Shown one piece after another: positions 27,396-37,000 of a DNA stretch of 64,000 bases; position 1 is the stretch's first letter, and each line of letters begins with the position of its first letter. Both the position numbers and the translations under genes were made by a program. Source of the DNA: Vibrio bathopelagicus (GTDB taxonomy: Bacteria; Pseudomonadota; Gammaproteobacteria; Enterobacterales; Vibrionaceae); contig NZ_CP062500.1 in NCBI RefSeq assembly GCF_014879975.1, forward strand, positions 1,116,001-1,180,000, read 5' to 3'. The notes under the pieces are model-generated. The model searched no databases. It saw only the letters and a list, made by a program, of their open reading frames with translations, and was not told where the DNA came from.

Positions 27396-29486
27396 ATGTT
27401 TGGAAGATTAACTCTAGACTCAATTCCCTACCACGAACCCATTATTTTGTTCACGTTAACCATGATCGCTTTAGTGGGTGGTTTAGTGGTGTATGCGGTA
27501 ACAAAAGCCGGTAAATGGCAATACCTCTGGAATGAATGGTTTACTTCAGTAGACCACAAAAAATTGGGCTTCATGTACATTGCTGTGGCAATGGTGATGT
27601 TAGTTCGTGGCTTTGCCGATGCAGTCATGATGCGTAGTCAGCAATTGCTTTCTGCAGCCGGTGAGACAGGCTATTTACCGCCACATCACTATGATCAGAT
27701 CTTCACTGCCCACGGCGTGATCATGATTTTCTTCGTAGCGATGCCATTGGTTATCGGTTTGATGAACATCATCGTTCCGCTGCAAATCGGTGCCCGTGAT
27801 GTTGCATTCCCTTATCTGAATAATTTGAGCTTCTGGCTGTTTGTAGTGGGTATCATCCTAACTAACATGTCACTGGGCTTAGGTGAGTTTGGCCGTACGG
27901 GTTGGTTGGCGTATCCGCCGCTTTCTGGTATTGAGGCAAGTCCGGGAGTCGGGGTCGATTATTGGATATGGGCGCTGCAAATATCCGGTGTCGGTACCAC
28001 GTTAACGGGTGTGAACTTCTTCGCTACTATTTTGCGCATGCGTACTCCGTCTATGCCAATGATGAAGATGCCTGTATTCACGTGGGCATCGCTGTGTGCC
28101 AACATCCTGATCATCATCTCTTTCCCTATCCTAACGGTGACCATCGCGCTACTGACTTTGGATAGATACATCGGCACGCATTTCTTCACCAATGACCTTG
28201 GTGGCAATGTGATGATGTATGTGAACCTGATCTGGGCATGGGGACACCCTGAGGTGTACATCCTGATCTTGCCTATCTTCGGTGTGTTCTCTGAAGTGAC
28301 TGCAACCTTCTCACGCAAAAAACTGTTTGGTTATACCTCGTTGGTATGGGCGACAGTGGCTATCACTATTTTAGCGTTTGTGGTTTGGCTGCATCACTTC
28401 TTCACCATGGGTTCTGGCGCCAATGTGAATGCCTTCTTCGGTATCGCCACCATGATTATCTCTATCCCAACCGGGGTGAAGATCTTCAACTGGCTATTCA
28501 CCATGTACAAAGGACGCATCCGTTTTACCACGCCAATGATGTGGACAGTGGGCTTCCTAATTACCTTTACCGTTGGTGGTATGACGGGCGTATTGATGGC
28601 GGTACCGGGCGCAGATTTCATTCTGCATAACTCTGTATTCCTGATCGCGCACTTTCACAACGTAATCATCGGTGGCGTTGTCTTCGGTTGTTTTGCTGCG
28701 ATTGGTTACTGGTTCCCGAAAGCGACCGGTTTCACTCTGAACGAGCTTTGGGGTAAACGCGCATTCTACTGCTGGATCATCGGTTTCTTGATGGCGTTCT
28801 TGCCGCTTTATGCTCTGGGCTTTATGGGCATGACGCGTCGTTTGAGCCAAGACATTAACCCTGAGTTCTTCCCACTACTGGCGGTTGCGGCTGCAGGTAC
28901 GGGTGTGATCGCGATGGGTGTTGTGTGTCAATTCGTTCAGATCTATGTGAGTGTTCGCGACCGCGATCAGAACCGTGACCTAACGGGTGACCCATGGGGT
29001 GGACGTACATTCGAATGGGCAACGTCTTCACCACCGCCGTTCTACAACTTTGCAAAATTGCCTAAGGGCGATGAGATCGATTCGTTCTGGTATCAAAAGC
29101 AAAGTGGTGAGTTTGACCCAACTCAGGAAGAAGAATACGAACGTATTCACATGCCGAAGAACACACCGACAGGCATTTATGTGTCTGCATGGGCGTTGGC
29201 ATTTGGCTTCGCAATGATCTGGTACATCTGGTGGCTAGCGGCTGCAAGCTTAGTGGGCATCGTGGTGACGTGTATTCAACACAGCTACAACGATGATGTG
29301 GATTACTACGTGGAAGTTGAAGAGATCAAAGCGATTGAAGCGGCTCGACGTGCACAGCTTGAAGAAGCGAAGAAACAGTCAGTAACAGGCAGCGATAATT
29401 CTGGTCGTGGTAACAATGCTGACGGCGACACTGACTGTGATAACAACGAAAATAAAGATGATTTGGAGACGACGTATGCAAGCTAA
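27396..29486 (+). CDS. cyoB: Cytochrome o ubiquinol oxidase subunit I
   Basis: A 696-aa heme-copper oxidase catalytic subunit with about 15 helices. The active-site elements are visible: [14 protein letters not shown] (CuB His and the cross-linked Tyr), HHFFTMG, and [13 protein letters not shown] carrying heme ligands. It holds heme b, heme o3 and CuB and reduces oxygen while pumping protons. The C-terminal tail is unusual, an Asn/Asp-rich acidic stretch ([18 protein letters not shown]) after a predicted coiled segment. Its last 11 bases overlap cyoC. Confidence 0.95.
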   Translation: MFGRLTLDSIPYHEPIILFTLTMIALVGGLVVYAVTKAGKWQYLWNEWFTSVDHKKLGFMYIAVAMVMLVRGFADAVMMRSQQLLSAAGETGYLPPHHYDQIFTAHGVIMIFFVAMPLVIGLMNIIVPLQIGARDVAFPYLNNLSFWLFVVGIILTNMSLGLGEFGRTGWLAYPPLSGIEASPGVGVDYWIWALQISGVGTTLTGVNFFATILRMRTPSMPMMKMPVFTWASLCANILIIISFPILTVTIALLTLDRYIGTHFFTNDLGGNVMMYVNLIWAWGHPEVYILILPIFGVFSEVTATFSRKKLFGYTSLVWATVAITILAFVVWLHHFFTMGSGANVNAFFGIATMIISIPTGVKIFNWLFTMYKGRIRFTTPMMWTVGFLITFTVGGMTGVLMAVPGADFILHNSVFLIAHFHNVIIGGVVFGCFAAIGYWFPKATGFTLNELWGKRAFYCWIIGFLMAFLPLYALGFMGMTRRLSQDINPEFFPLLAVAAAGTGVIAMGVVCQFVQIYVSVRDRDQNRDLTGDPWGGRTFEWATSSPPPFYNFAKLPKGDEIDSFWYQKQSGEFDPTQEEEYERIHMPKNTPTGIYVSAWALAFGFAMIWYIWWLAAASLVGIVVTCIQHSYNDDVDYYVEVEEIKAIEAARRAQLEEAKKQSVTGSDNSGRGNNADGDTDCDNNENKDDLETTYAS

Positions 29487-30093
29487 TACTCCGTCACACA
29501 CTTATGATCTTGCACACTCGCATGATCATCACCACGAAGCCGCGGGCAACAAGTTGTTTGGTTTCTGGGTTTACTTGATGAGTGACTGTGTCCTGTTTGC
29601 CACGCTTTTCGCGACTTATGCCGTACTTGAGAGTGGATCAATAGCAGGGCCTACAGGTAAAGACATCTTTGAATTGCCGTTCGTGTTTGTCGAAACAATG
29701 ATGCTGCTGTTCAGTAGTATCACCTTCGGTTTTGGCATGATTGCGATGAAGCGCAAAGATGTTCTAGGACTGAAGCGATGGATCAAAGTTACTTTCGTAT
29801 TGGGCTTAGCCTTTATCTGTATGGAAGTGTATGAGTTCCATCACCTGATTGCAGAAGGCTATGGCCCTCAAGAGAGTGCGTTCCTTTCTGCGTTCTTTAC
29901 CTTGGTTGGCACACACGGTTTGCACGTAACGTTTGGTCTGATTTGGATGGCGGTGGCGTATCACCAACTTTCAACCAAAGGCTTGAACGACAACATGTCG
30001 ATGCGTTTCCAGTGCTTGAGCTTGTTTTGGCACTTCCTAGATATTGTTTGGATTTGTGTATTTACCATCGTGTACTTAATGGGGGTAATGTAA
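29476..30093 (+). CDS. cyoC: Cytochrome o ubiquinol oxidase subunit III
   Basis: A 205-aa CyoC with about five membrane helices ([20 protein letters not shown] is the conserved first). It stabilises the bo3 complex and is thought to support proton uptake. The N-terminus is His-rich ([11 protein letters not shown]). The ATG at 29476 has GGAGACGACGT in front and overlaps the end of cyoB by 11 bases. The stop overlaps the cyoD start (TAATG). Confidence 0.93.
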   Translation: MQANTPSHTYDLAHSHDHHHEAAGNKLFGFWVYLMSDCVLFATLFATYAVLESGSIAGPTGKDIFELPFVFVETMMLLFSSITFGFGMIAMKRKDVLGLKRWIKVTFVLGLAFICMEVYEFHHLIAEGYGPQESAFLSAFFTLVGTHGLHVTFGLIWMAVAYHQLSTKGLNDNMSMRFQCLSLFWHFLDIVWICVFTIVYLMGVM

Positions 30094-30404
30094 TGGAACA
30101 GCATCTAGACAGCGGTGCAACGGATTACGTGAAAGGCTTTATTGCGTCACTGATTCTAACCGTTATTCCGTTCTACATCGTGTGGGCGCATGCGCTACCA
30201 AGCGCGGAAACTTACGTGATCTTGTTCGGCTGTGCGCTGGTGCAAATCTTTGTGCATTTCAAGTACTTCTTGCACATGGAAGCGAAATCTTCCGATGGGC
30301 GTTGGAACTTGGTGTCACTGATGTTTACCGCCATTGTTGTATTGATTCTTATCGCTGGCTCGGTATGGATCATCTACAACATGAACGTCAACATGAAGTT
30401 GTAG
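30093..30404 (+). CDS. cyoD: Cytochrome o ubiquinol oxidase subunit IV
   Basis: A 103-aa CyoD with three membrane helices (GFIASLILTVIPFYIVWAHA; YVILFGCALVQIFVHFKYFL; LMFTAIVVLILIAGSVWIIY). It assists assembly of CuB into subunit I. The start codon shares a base with the cyoC stop, and GGGGG lies just upstream. cyoE begins 8 bases after its stop. Confidence 0.93.
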   Translation: MEQHLDSGATDYVKGFIASLILTVIPFYIVWAHALPSAETYVILFGCALVQIFVHFKYFLHMEAKSSDGRWNLVSLMFTAIVVLILIAGSVWIIYNMNVNMKL

Positions 30405-30412
30405 GCAAGGGT

Positions 30413-31285
30413 ATGCTGAAAAGATATCTGTCTATCACCAAACCGGGCATCATTTTCGGCAACCTGATTTCTGTTGCGGCGGGGTTCTTCCTCGCCGTAA
30501 AAACAGAACCAGCCAGTGCGATGTTGTTACTGACAACATTAGCCGGTGTAGGGCTTGTGATTGCATCAGGTTGTGTGGTGAACAACATCTTTGATCGAGA
30601 CATCGACCAAAAGATGAAACGCACACAAAATCGAGAATTGGTTCAGGGCAACATCAATACAGATGTAGCGTTCGTCTACGCCTTGGTTTTATTGCTCGCA
30701 GGCACTGCGTTACTGTTTCAGTTCGTTAACCCGATCTCTGCAGTCATGGTGTTGCTCGGCTATGTGTTTTACGTCTTTTTCTACACCATGTGGTACAAGC
30801 GTACATCGGTTTATGGCACTTTAGTCGGCAGTATTTCAGGAGCCGTTCCGCCGTTGGTGGGTTACTTGGCGGTGACCAATTACATCAGTCTGGAAGCGGT
30901 ATTGCTGTTTGTGATGTTCTGCTTATGGCAAATGCCACACTCGTATGCGATCGCGATGTTCCGCCTTCAAGACTATCGAGATGCAGGCATTCCCGTTTTA
31001 CCGGTGAAAGAGGGCGTCGACAAAGCGCATAAACACATAAAAGCCTATGTAGTGGCGTTTGGCGCTGTCTCTTTGGCGTTGTTCTTACTCGGAGAAGCGG
31101 GTTATGAATACCTAGCGGTGTCGGCGGCGGTTTGCTTTATGTGGACTAAAGTGACGTTTCGCAAGGTTGATTGCCTCAACTACATTCAGTGGTCAAAGAC
31201 TGTCTTCAAGGTCTCTCTGCTGGTGGTCATGAGCATCAGTGGCGTGCTGGGGTTAGAACTGATTCCACTGCCTATGCTTTTTTGA
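30413..31285 (+). CDS. cyoE: Protoheme IX farnesyltransferase (heme O synthase)
   Basis: A 290-aa UbiA-family integral membrane prenyltransferase. It adds a farnesyl group to heme b to make the heme o needed by CyoB. The prenyl-diphosphate/Mg motif is NNIFDRDIDQKMKRT and the second conserved loop is YRDAGIPVLPV. The N-terminus MLKRYLSITKPGIIFGN is typical. The start at 30413 has AAGG upstream. It is the last gene of the operon. Confidence 0.95.
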   Translation: MLKRYLSITKPGIIFGNLISVAAGFFLAVKTEPASAMLLLTTLAGVGLVIASGCVVNNIFDRDIDQKMKRTQNRELVQGNINTDVAFVYALVLLLAGTALLFQFVNPISAVMVLLGYVFYVFFYTMWYKRTSVYGTLVGSISGAVPPLVGYLAVTNYISLEAVLLFVMFCLWQMPHSYAIAMFRLQDYRDAGIPVLPVKEGVDKAHKHIKAYVVAFGAVSLALFLLGEAGYEYLAVSAAVCFMWTKVTFRKVDCLNYIQWSKTVFKVSLLVVMSISGVLGLELIPLPMLF

Positions 31286-31301
31286 TTTAAGTTTGTCGTT
31301 G

Positions 31302-31329
31302 AACCCTCATGTTCTGAAGTCCGAGGGTT
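31302..31329 (+). terminator. Terminator of the cyo operon
   Basis: A 7-bp stem AACCCTC/GAGGGTT with a 14-base loop and a short T-run follows cyoE by 17 bases. Confidence 0.55.
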
Positions 31330-31361
31330 TGACGACCTTTCATCTATCCCACTTTAAGCAA

Positions 31362-31850
31362 TTATCCTGCAAAAATATCGCCAAGCCAATCTTCAAGCTG
31401 CTCTCGTTTATCTTGTGGGCCGTTGATTATCACTAAGCCGTTTAGTGTCGCGTGATCCCAAGATATAGTGCCAGTTGCTAGCGCATCGAAAACATCCAAT
31501 TCAGTAATTAACATTAGCTCTTCTTCAGTAGGCAAAGTATCTCTGCCTGACACATCGACACCCTTCTCAAATTTCACTTGGCTGTAATGACCTTTAATCG
31601 CTTCGAATAGGTTGAACTCTATTTTGCTTGGATGGGACTTGGCAAGCGCAGCCTTGATGGCAAAGAGTCGAAAGTGATCGGGTTTATTGAGGTTGTTGAA
31701 TTCATCGTCTTGTCTGGCTGTGATGACATTGCCAAATACCTCTAGTGAACCGGGCTCTGTCACTAAGCTAAATCCGGTTTCTTGGTGTAAGCCGCAAGCT
31801 AATACCAGAGAAGAACTGAGTGAAAGCAATAGAACAAAACGTTGTAGCAT
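31362..31850 (-). CDS. Small exported protein, probable lipoprotein, unknown function
   Basis: A 162-aa protein with a signal sequence ending LVLAC (Cys19), an acceptable but not ideal lipobox. The mature part is mixed alpha/beta and acidic toward the C-terminus (QLEDWLGDIFAG). Not recognised. The start has AAGG 7 bases upstream. It converges with cyoE and lies downstream of the alkylsulfatase on the same strand, with 155 bases between, so a functional link is possible but unproven. Confidence 0.65.
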   Translation of the reverse strand: MLQRFVLLLSLSSSLVLACGLHQETGFSLVTEPGSLEVFGNVITARQDDEFNNLNKPDHFRLFAIKAALAKSHPSKIEFNLFEAIKGHYSQVKFEKGVDVSGRDTLPTEEELMLITELDVFDALATGTISWDHATLNGLVIINGPQDKREQLEDWLGDIFAG

Positions 31851-32005
31851 GTGTGAACCTTAAACGAAGTAGGGCAGTTTCCTTACTCCAACAATAGACC
31901 TAGATCGTTGATTTAAGGTTGCGAACTGTACTAACAAATAAACGATAAAGGGACCACAATGGGTCCCTAAGTTATCGACTCGCCATCCTTAGCAGCCTTT
32001 GATAA

Positions 32006-33982
32006 TTAACGAACGATGAGCATGATCTTTTCTGGAGTCATTGGCTTATCGAAGTAGCTCATGAACTGACCGAAGCCTTTGATGTCGCCATTCGAGAACT
32101 TGAATGTACCAGACTGTAGGTTAGTACCAATCACTTGTTGAGCGTTTGGACCCGCAATCAATATTTGGTTCAGTACGGCACGAGTGGTGTCGATTTGAAC
32201 GTCTGCACCTTTCACTGCTTCTTCGTGTAACTGAGCAATACCGTTACGGATTTCGATAGTGAATGCTTCGTTCGTATCAGAGAAGTTGTACGTTAGCATC
32301 ATGTTTACGTCTAACGAGTTTTCTGCGATAAGCGTTGAGGTCATCATGTCGAAGATCTGCTTGCTTGGTAGCGCAGTAAGAACGTCAACAGAAGCGAAGC
32401 TGATCATGTTAGAGAAATCACGCTTGTTCTCAAGTTCAGCGGCAGCGTTAAGTGCCCAGTTACGCCAGTTGATGTTCACTTGGTCAGCAGCCCATGCTTT
32501 GTAAGCTTGTGCTTTCATTTCGCGAGCTTCCATATCTTGCTTGTTTACCGTGATTGGGTAAGAAAGAATTTCTGCTGCAAATGTGTAGTTTTCTGCCTTA
32601 ATTGCTGCTTGTGCAGTAGTAAGGATGTTGTCACGACCGCCCATGATCTCTACGAATGCTTTAGCGCGTTGCTCGTAAGCCATTGGCTCTAGCTGCCATG
32701 GGTCCCCTTCGAAGAAACCGTTGTAACCTACGTAAATCTGACGCACGGCGTGTGCAACAGTACCGTAGTGCTCACCTAACCAAGGGTGCTCTGCAAGGTG
32801 CTTAGGAAGTTTAACGACTTCAACTAGCTCGTCTGGTGTCATACCTTTGTTCATGTAACGGATAGTTTGGTCATGCGTGTATTGAATCGCATCGCGGTAA
32901 GCTGTTAATACGTCAGATACCGCTTCTTTACCTTCAACAGGACGACCGTGAGAATTAATCATGATCTCAGTGTCGAACTTCCGCATTACGTCGATGCCCT
33001 TGAACCACATTGATGGGTCACGGAATTTAGTACCACGGATTGTGTGAAGGTTAGGGAAGTTCTCACCTTGAAGTACTTCAGCCGCGTGCAGGATTTTTTG
33101 CTCTGGGAAGTAAACCACTAGCTCATCTTTGGTTTCAGAAGGCACGTTCTCAATGTGCATCTTAACGCCAGCAATTTCGATTTCGATGTGGCTTTGGCTT
33201 GGTACAAGCAGGTTTGGTTCAATGAACGAGATAGCACCTTGCATGAAGCGTGGACCAAGGCCATCGTTTACTGTTCCGTGCTCGCCTTCTTCTACGTGCT
33301 TAGCACCTGTGTAAGAAGTGCGGTGACCAAATAGAGTACCTAGGTTTGAAGACCAGTTAGCCACTGCCGCGGTAAGGCCTTCTTCAGCGATGATTTTTAC
33401 TTCACCTGATGCCACTTCTTCGTCAGTAACCCATGCACGAACACCAGAGATATGGTCGATGTGGTTGTGAGAGTAGATGATTGCTTTAACAGGCTTGTCT
33501 GTGATTTGACGGAACTGTTCTTTAACCGATTGAGCCATTTCTACCGACTCTCCTGGATCAACAATAATGATACCGTCAGTGCCTTCAATCATTACTGGTG
33601 TATCGAGACCAAAACCGTAACCAAGGTAAATGTTGTCATCTACTTTGATGATTGCTTGGTCCATTTTTCGGCCATGCTTAGTTAGAGTTGGATGAACGTG
33701 GTCAGATTCTTCTGTGTAAGCCAGAGAGTCACCAGTTTTAGAAACAACTTGGATACGCTCGCCTTTGCCCCAGAACATGTTTGATTTGTGTTCGAATAGA
33801 ACCTCGCTCTTGTAGCGAGCATCAAGGTCAATGTTTTGGTATTGCGCAGCATTTGATGTCTGAAGTTCTTGGCCTACTTTCGATGTCGCTTCTACAACCG
33901 GTGTTGCAGATGCAAAGCCAGAAGCAAATAGAGCGCTCGCGATAGCGACAGGAAGTGCCATTTTTTTGAATGTATTAGTCAT
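32006..33982 (-). CDS. Exported alkyl/aryl-sulfatase (SdsA-type, metallo-beta-lactamase fold)
   Basis: A 658-aa enzyme, the same length as Pseudomonas SdsA1 as I recall it. A signal peptide (about 1-26, ending FASA) is followed by a metallo-beta-lactamase domain with the zinc motif HNHIDH at 172-177 (YSHNHIDHISGV) and NSHGRPVEG. Then come a helical dimerisation domain and a C-terminal SCP2-like domain that holds alkyl chains (about 530-658). It should hydrolyse alkyl sulfates to alcohol and sulfate in the periplasm. A 23-bp element shared with the FadL-type gene begins 90 bases upstream of its start. The divergent LysR gene 4 kb away resembles the SdsB role in Pseudomonas. Confidence 0.9.
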   Translation of the reverse strand: MTNTFKKMALPVAIASALFASGFASATPVVEATSKVGQELQTSNAAQYQNIDLDARYKSEVLFEHKSNMFWGKGERIQVVSKTGDSLAYTEESDHVHPTLTKHGRKMDQAIIKVDDNIYLGYGFGLDTPVMIEGTDGIIIVDPGESVEMAQSVKEQFRQITDKPVKAIIYSHNHIDHISGVRAWVTDEEVASGEVKIIAEEGLTAAVANWSSNLGTLFGHRTSYTGAKHVEEGEHGTVNDGLGPRFMQGAISFIEPNLLVPSQSHIEIEIAGVKMHIENVPSETKDELVVYFPEQKILHAAEVLQGENFPNLHTIRGTKFRDPSMWFKGIDVMRKFDTEIMINSHGRPVEGKEAVSDVLTAYRDAIQYTHDQTIRYMNKGMTPDELVEVVKLPKHLAEHPWLGEHYGTVAHAVRQIYVGYNGFFEGDPWQLEPMAYEQRAKAFVEIMGGRDNILTTAQAAIKAENYTFAAEILSYPITVNKQDMEAREMKAQAYKAWAADQVNINWRNWALNAAAELENKRDFSNMISFASVDVLTALPSKQIFDMMTSTLIAENSLDVNMMLTYNFSDTNEAFTIEIRNGIAQLHEEAVKGADVQIDTTRAVLNQILIAGPNAQQVIGTNLQSGTFKFSNGDIKGFGQFMSYFDKPMTPEKIMLIVR

Positions 33983-34071
33983 GGTAGTGACCTTATATTT
34001 GGATACAGGAATTGGATTTCTTGAGCCAAATGATAGAGGTGGGAGAGGTCGCTATCTACGAGCTAATAGGA

Positions 34072-34094
34072 TTTCAATCTATCGAATTTACGAT
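34072..34094 (-). promoter_or_regulatory. Shared regulon element, copy A (sulfatase)
   Basis: On the + strand the element reads TTTCAATCT followed by ATCGAATTTACGAT, an ATCG-N6-CGAT inverted repeat. It is identical at 20 of 23 positions to the copy in front of the FadL-type gene, in the same orientation to its target, and begins 90 bases before the sulfatase start. Confidence 0.6.
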
Positions 34095-34171
34095 GTTTAA
34101 TTTATTTAATGATTATATTGACGATTTAATTTGATCTAAATCAATTAGTCACTAGAGCTTGCAACAGATAC

Positions 34172-34200
34172 AAAAATGCCCTGAAATTCAGGGCATTTTT
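34172..34200. terminator. Strong bidirectional terminator
   Basis: AAAAATGCCCTGAA pairs with TTCAGGGCATTTTT around a single central A, with A and T runs on both flanks. It insulates the sulfatase from the membrane-fusion operon. Confidence 0.85.
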
Positions 34201-34295
34201 TTAAAATTAGTCGCAGGTTCATGAGTGGCAGTTATACGAGCGAATAACAGTCACATCATTGAGTACTTAATCGTTTACCAAGAGCTAATCGTTTA

Positions 34296-34315
34296 GTAAG
34301 AGCTTAAGCTCTTAC
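34296..34315. repeat. 20-bp perfect palindrome
   Basis: GTAAGAGCTTAAGCTCTTAC lies 33 bases after the membrane-fusion stop. Related AAGAGCT and TCTTAAG words are repeated nearby. There is no T-tract; the role is unknown. Confidence 0.6.
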
Positions 34316-34347
34316 CAAGATCTTAAGTATTAATAGGCGGCTAGGTA

Positions 34348-35337
34348 TTACCAAGCACCTAAGTATGACTTGTAAGATTGTAGACGAACCGTTGCTGCAC
34401 CGATTACATCAATGAAGCCCCAGAACGGATGTGGCTTCTCAGCCGAGATCCAAGCCGCGCCAGTTGAACCAATTGGGATGTTGAAACCTTCTGGTTCGAT
34501 AATCTCAAGTACGATAGTACGACCTAAACCATTACCGTTTCTTACCACGTGTTGACCGACGCTTTGTGGCCCCTGCAATGGAGAAATACTCGACTCACCA
34601 GTACCTGCATTAAAGCTGTGTACTTTTGCTCGGAATACATGGCCTGGGTATGCATCAACGAAGAATTCTGCGAAGTCTCCTACTTGAACATAGCCGTAAG
34701 TTTGGTCTGAGATACGCATCTCAAGGAACTTTTTACTGGTGTTGTAGAGGTGCATGTTACCCATTACAGAACCTTCAGCAATATTCACTATCGACACCTG
34801 TCCATCAAATTCAGCTCTAATGGTTTTCTTCTCTTGCGCCCAATTTACTTTTTGTAGATCGGCTTTTAACGACACAAGTTCAGCGTGCAGCACTCGAAGC
34901 TCGGAGTCGTACTTTTCTACGTCACGCATATTGAAGATTTCAGGTGACGTTTCAGCGCGCTCTAAGTCGCGATTCATTTGCTTGATCTGTTCTTCTTTCT
35001 GAACAATTGAAGATTCGATCTTGGCTTTGTCTGCGGCAGAATCGATGTCGACGAGTGTGTAAATTACGTCGCCTTCTTTCACCATTTGGTTGTGCTCAAC
35101 AAGCACTTGGTCGATCTGCTGGCCAAAGATAGGTGACATCACCGCGTGTGGGGCTTTGACTGTGGTTGAATTGGTTAAATCAACGGGTGCCCACAAGCGA
35201 GAGATAACCGCTAATACCGCAAGAATCGTTACGCCACCAATGGCAGCCCATGTGTAGTTTTTGAAGTTCTTCTTAAGTGCGCCTGTCGCAAACAGTGACC
35301 ATACAATTAGGATGTATGGGATCATCATCTCTTTCAT
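34348..35337 (-). CDS. HlyD-type membrane fusion protein
   Basis: A 329-aa membrane-fusion protein. It has two N-terminal hydrophobic segments (IPYILIVWSLFATGAL and WAAIGGVTILAVLAVISRLW), a biotinyl-lipoyl half (VMSPIFGQQIDQVLVEHNQM), a coiled-coil hairpin (about 110-165) and a second lipoyl half (IRAEFDGQVSIVNIAEGSVM). A beta-barrel domain follows. It resembles E. coli YibH/YiaV, which also pair with a small membrane protein and have no linked transporter. Its ATG overlaps the stop of the upstream gene by one base. The exported compound is unknown; neighbours suggest amphiphilic or fatty compounds. Confidence 0.82.
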   Translation of the reverse strand: MKEMMIPYILIVWSLFATGALKKNFKNYTWAAIGGVTILAVLAVISRLWAPVDLTNSTTVKAPHAVMSPIFGQQIDQVLVEHNQMVKEGDVIYTLVDIDSAADKAKIESSIVQKEEQIKQMNRDLERAETSPEIFNMRDVEKYDSELRVLHAELVSLKADLQKVNWAQEKKTIRAEFDGQVSIVNIAEGSVMGNMHLYNTSKKFLEMRISDQTYGYVQVGDFAEFFVDAYPGHVFRAKVHSFNAGTGESSISPLQGPQSVGQHVVRNGNGLGRTIVLEIIEPEGFNIPIGSTGAAWISAEKPHPFWGFIDVIGAATVRLQSYKSYLGAW

Positions 35338-35951
35338 TATGCGACCTCTTTATTTGTTGGAGTCTTTTCTTTTGAAGACTGAGCTTCTGAAGACTGTTCT
35401 TTTGACGATTGTTTTACTGGAGCCGGTTCTGCAGGTGTTTTTTCTGGTGATACATGGGCTACAGCAGTCTCTGTACTGGTAGCTGCGTCTTGTTTAGGTT
35501 GTACACCACGGCGAATAACATCACTCAATGATTGGCCAATATGTTTCCAATTCGCCAACGCGATAACTAAGGCAATAACCCAGAATGTTTTGCTGATGAA
35601 GAGTCCGCAAAGTGACAGTGCAAACACGATCTGTACGTGAGCGCTTTTGTGCTCTTTGGCTTTATGCACCCCCAGTTCATGTAACTGCCACATGCCGTAA
35701 ACACCGGCTAATACCACAGCAATTGTCACTGAGAACAAGTAACCAGAGAAGTACTCCATCTGGAAGAAGTTCATCATCATTTCATTGGGATGGTTGTTGA
35801 ACTGAGACATGTCGATGTCTTTAGAGTGGATTGTGCCTAATGGTGCAAGAGCCCATGCACCAGCAAACATCACTGCCATAAACAGGCAGAATTTAATCAA
35901 GACCATCACAATGGCCCAGATTTTCTGGAAAACGATTTTTATAAAGTTCAT
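35337..35951 (-). CDS. Inner-membrane partner of the HlyD-type protein
   Basis: A 204-aa protein with about three or four membrane segments (IWAIVMVLIKFCLFMAVMFA, FSVTIAVVLAGVYGMW, VQIVFALSLCGLFI, FWVIALVIALANW). A hydrophilic low-complexity tail from about residue 150 is built of repeated SSKEQSSEAQSSKEK-like words and Ala/Pro. It is translationally coupled to the HlyD-type gene, the layout of E. coli yibI-yibH and yiaW-yiaV, though it is longer than those. The biochemical role is unknown. Confidence 0.72.
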   Translation of the reverse strand: MNFIKIVFQKIWAIVMVLIKFCLFMAVMFAGAWALAPLGTIHSKDIDMSQFNNHPNEMMMNFFQMEYFSGYLFSVTIAVVLAGVYGMWQLHELGVHKAKEHKSAHVQIVFALSLCGLFISKTFWVIALVIALANWKHIGQSLSDVIRRGVQPKQDAATSTETAVAHVSPEKTPAEPAPVKQSSKEQSSEAQSSKEKTPTNKEVA

Positions 35952-36391
35952 ATCTCAACCTACATAAATAAGAAGAGAGAATTTGCAGCCTAGAAGTCTA
36001 ACTTTTAATGACATCTTAAAAAGTAGATGTCTATTATGTTGGTAGATTGGTGCGCATAATAAACAAAAGTAATAGATGGTATTTAAAGTGATACTACTCA
36101 GTCCAGACAACCGATTCTCGGTATCAAGAAGCGAATATGCTTCCCTACAAACCAATTCTTATTGTTAGTCAGAAACGCAGGTTGAATGACTATGTACTGT
36201 CGAACGAAATATTAGACTCGTTCTTTTAGTTATTGTCTTCTTTACGTGTAATACCTCGGTTGTCGAGGGGCTCTTCCATGGCAATTGACATCGTGTTGTA
36301 AAACATTTGTCAGCATTCTGTTTTGGCTAAGAATTGATTTGTTAGCAGGATAATAGGAAGAGTTTTGAGCAGTATCTACCCAGAATTACGA

Positions 36392-36414
36392 TTTGATAAT
36401 ATCGTAATTACGAT
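36392..36414 (-). promoter_or_regulatory. Shared regulon element, copy B (membrane-fusion operon side)
   Basis: TTTGATAAT is followed by ATCGTAATTACGAT, a perfect 14-bp palindrome containing ATCG-N6-CGAT. It matches 17 of 23 positions of copies A and C. It lies about 440 bases upstream of the membrane-protein start, further than the other copies, so its target is less certain. Confidence 0.45.
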
Positions 36415-36912
36415 GAGTCACTACCACTCTAAATCGGTAGGTTGAATTATTTGCTAGCGCTCAAATTCGGCTTTAAAACATTGTGAGTTAAATTGGCTTG
36501 GATCAATGAAATGACTAATAAAAGTATCAATAAGCAATTTGGCGAAATTAATCTTTTTACATGCTTCTTACAATAAAAGGAGTAATAGAAACGAATGATG
36601 GATGACATATAACTGATAATAGGTTTGTGAACACTGGGAAAATACTCTCGGACGCTTTGATATCTATATCAATGACGTGCTCAATGTTTGGGTGTGCCCA
36701 CTAGAAAGTGCGTTTCTGCTTACGGTTGAGTGTTGAATTCGAAATATTGTAGCTTTAATTCCTCAAATGTATATCTCGATGACGCTGAACACAGTGTCAT
36801 GATAAACGAGACAATATCGTATTGTTTATGTTCTATTGAATATGTAATCTATCCCAATCAAATACGGTATTGAATTAGGGGTGAAACATTGCATTTGAAG
36901 AGCAAACAGAGA

Positions 36913-36937
36913 AAGACCTAACGGATAGCTAGGTCTT
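36913..36937 (-). terminator. Terminator after the FadL-type gene
   Basis: An 8-bp stem AAGACCTA/TAGGTCTT with a 9-base loop is followed on the minus strand by TTTCTCTG. It lies 64 bases after the gene. Confidence 0.65.
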
Positions 36938-37000
36938 GATGTGGTGTACTTGAGAGGGCATTACTAGTAGATAAACGACGAAAGGGTCGAGACTGCTGCT

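Larger units (their letters stand above)
33983..34347 (-). promoter_or_regulatory. Region between the membrane-fusion gene and the alkylsulfatase
   Basis: This 365-base gap holds the sulfatase promoter with the shared 23-bp element (34072-34094). It also holds a strong terminator (34172-34200) and a 20-bp perfect palindrome (34296-34315) just after the membrane-fusion stop. I see no gene in it. Confidence 0.6.
35952..37000. other. 1-kb AT-rich non-coding region with several inverted repeats
   Basis: No convincing gene is seen on either strand. It contains shared-element copy B with an extra AATTACGAT (36384-36414), TTGATAT-CT-ATATCAA (36657-36672), ACAATA-TCG-TATTGT (36811-36825) and the terminator of the FadL-type gene (36913-36937). 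The 66-codon frame at 35955-36155 (-) has no ribosome site and a composition like random AT-rich DNA. A small RNA gene is possible. Confidence 0.5.

Noticed and set aside
27959..28621. Minus-strand frames inside cyoB
   Set aside because: Antisense shadows of a highly conserved oxidase subunit.
35955..36155. A 66-codon frame upstream of the membrane-fusion pair
   Set aside because: No ribosome site; lies in AT-rich promoter DNA.
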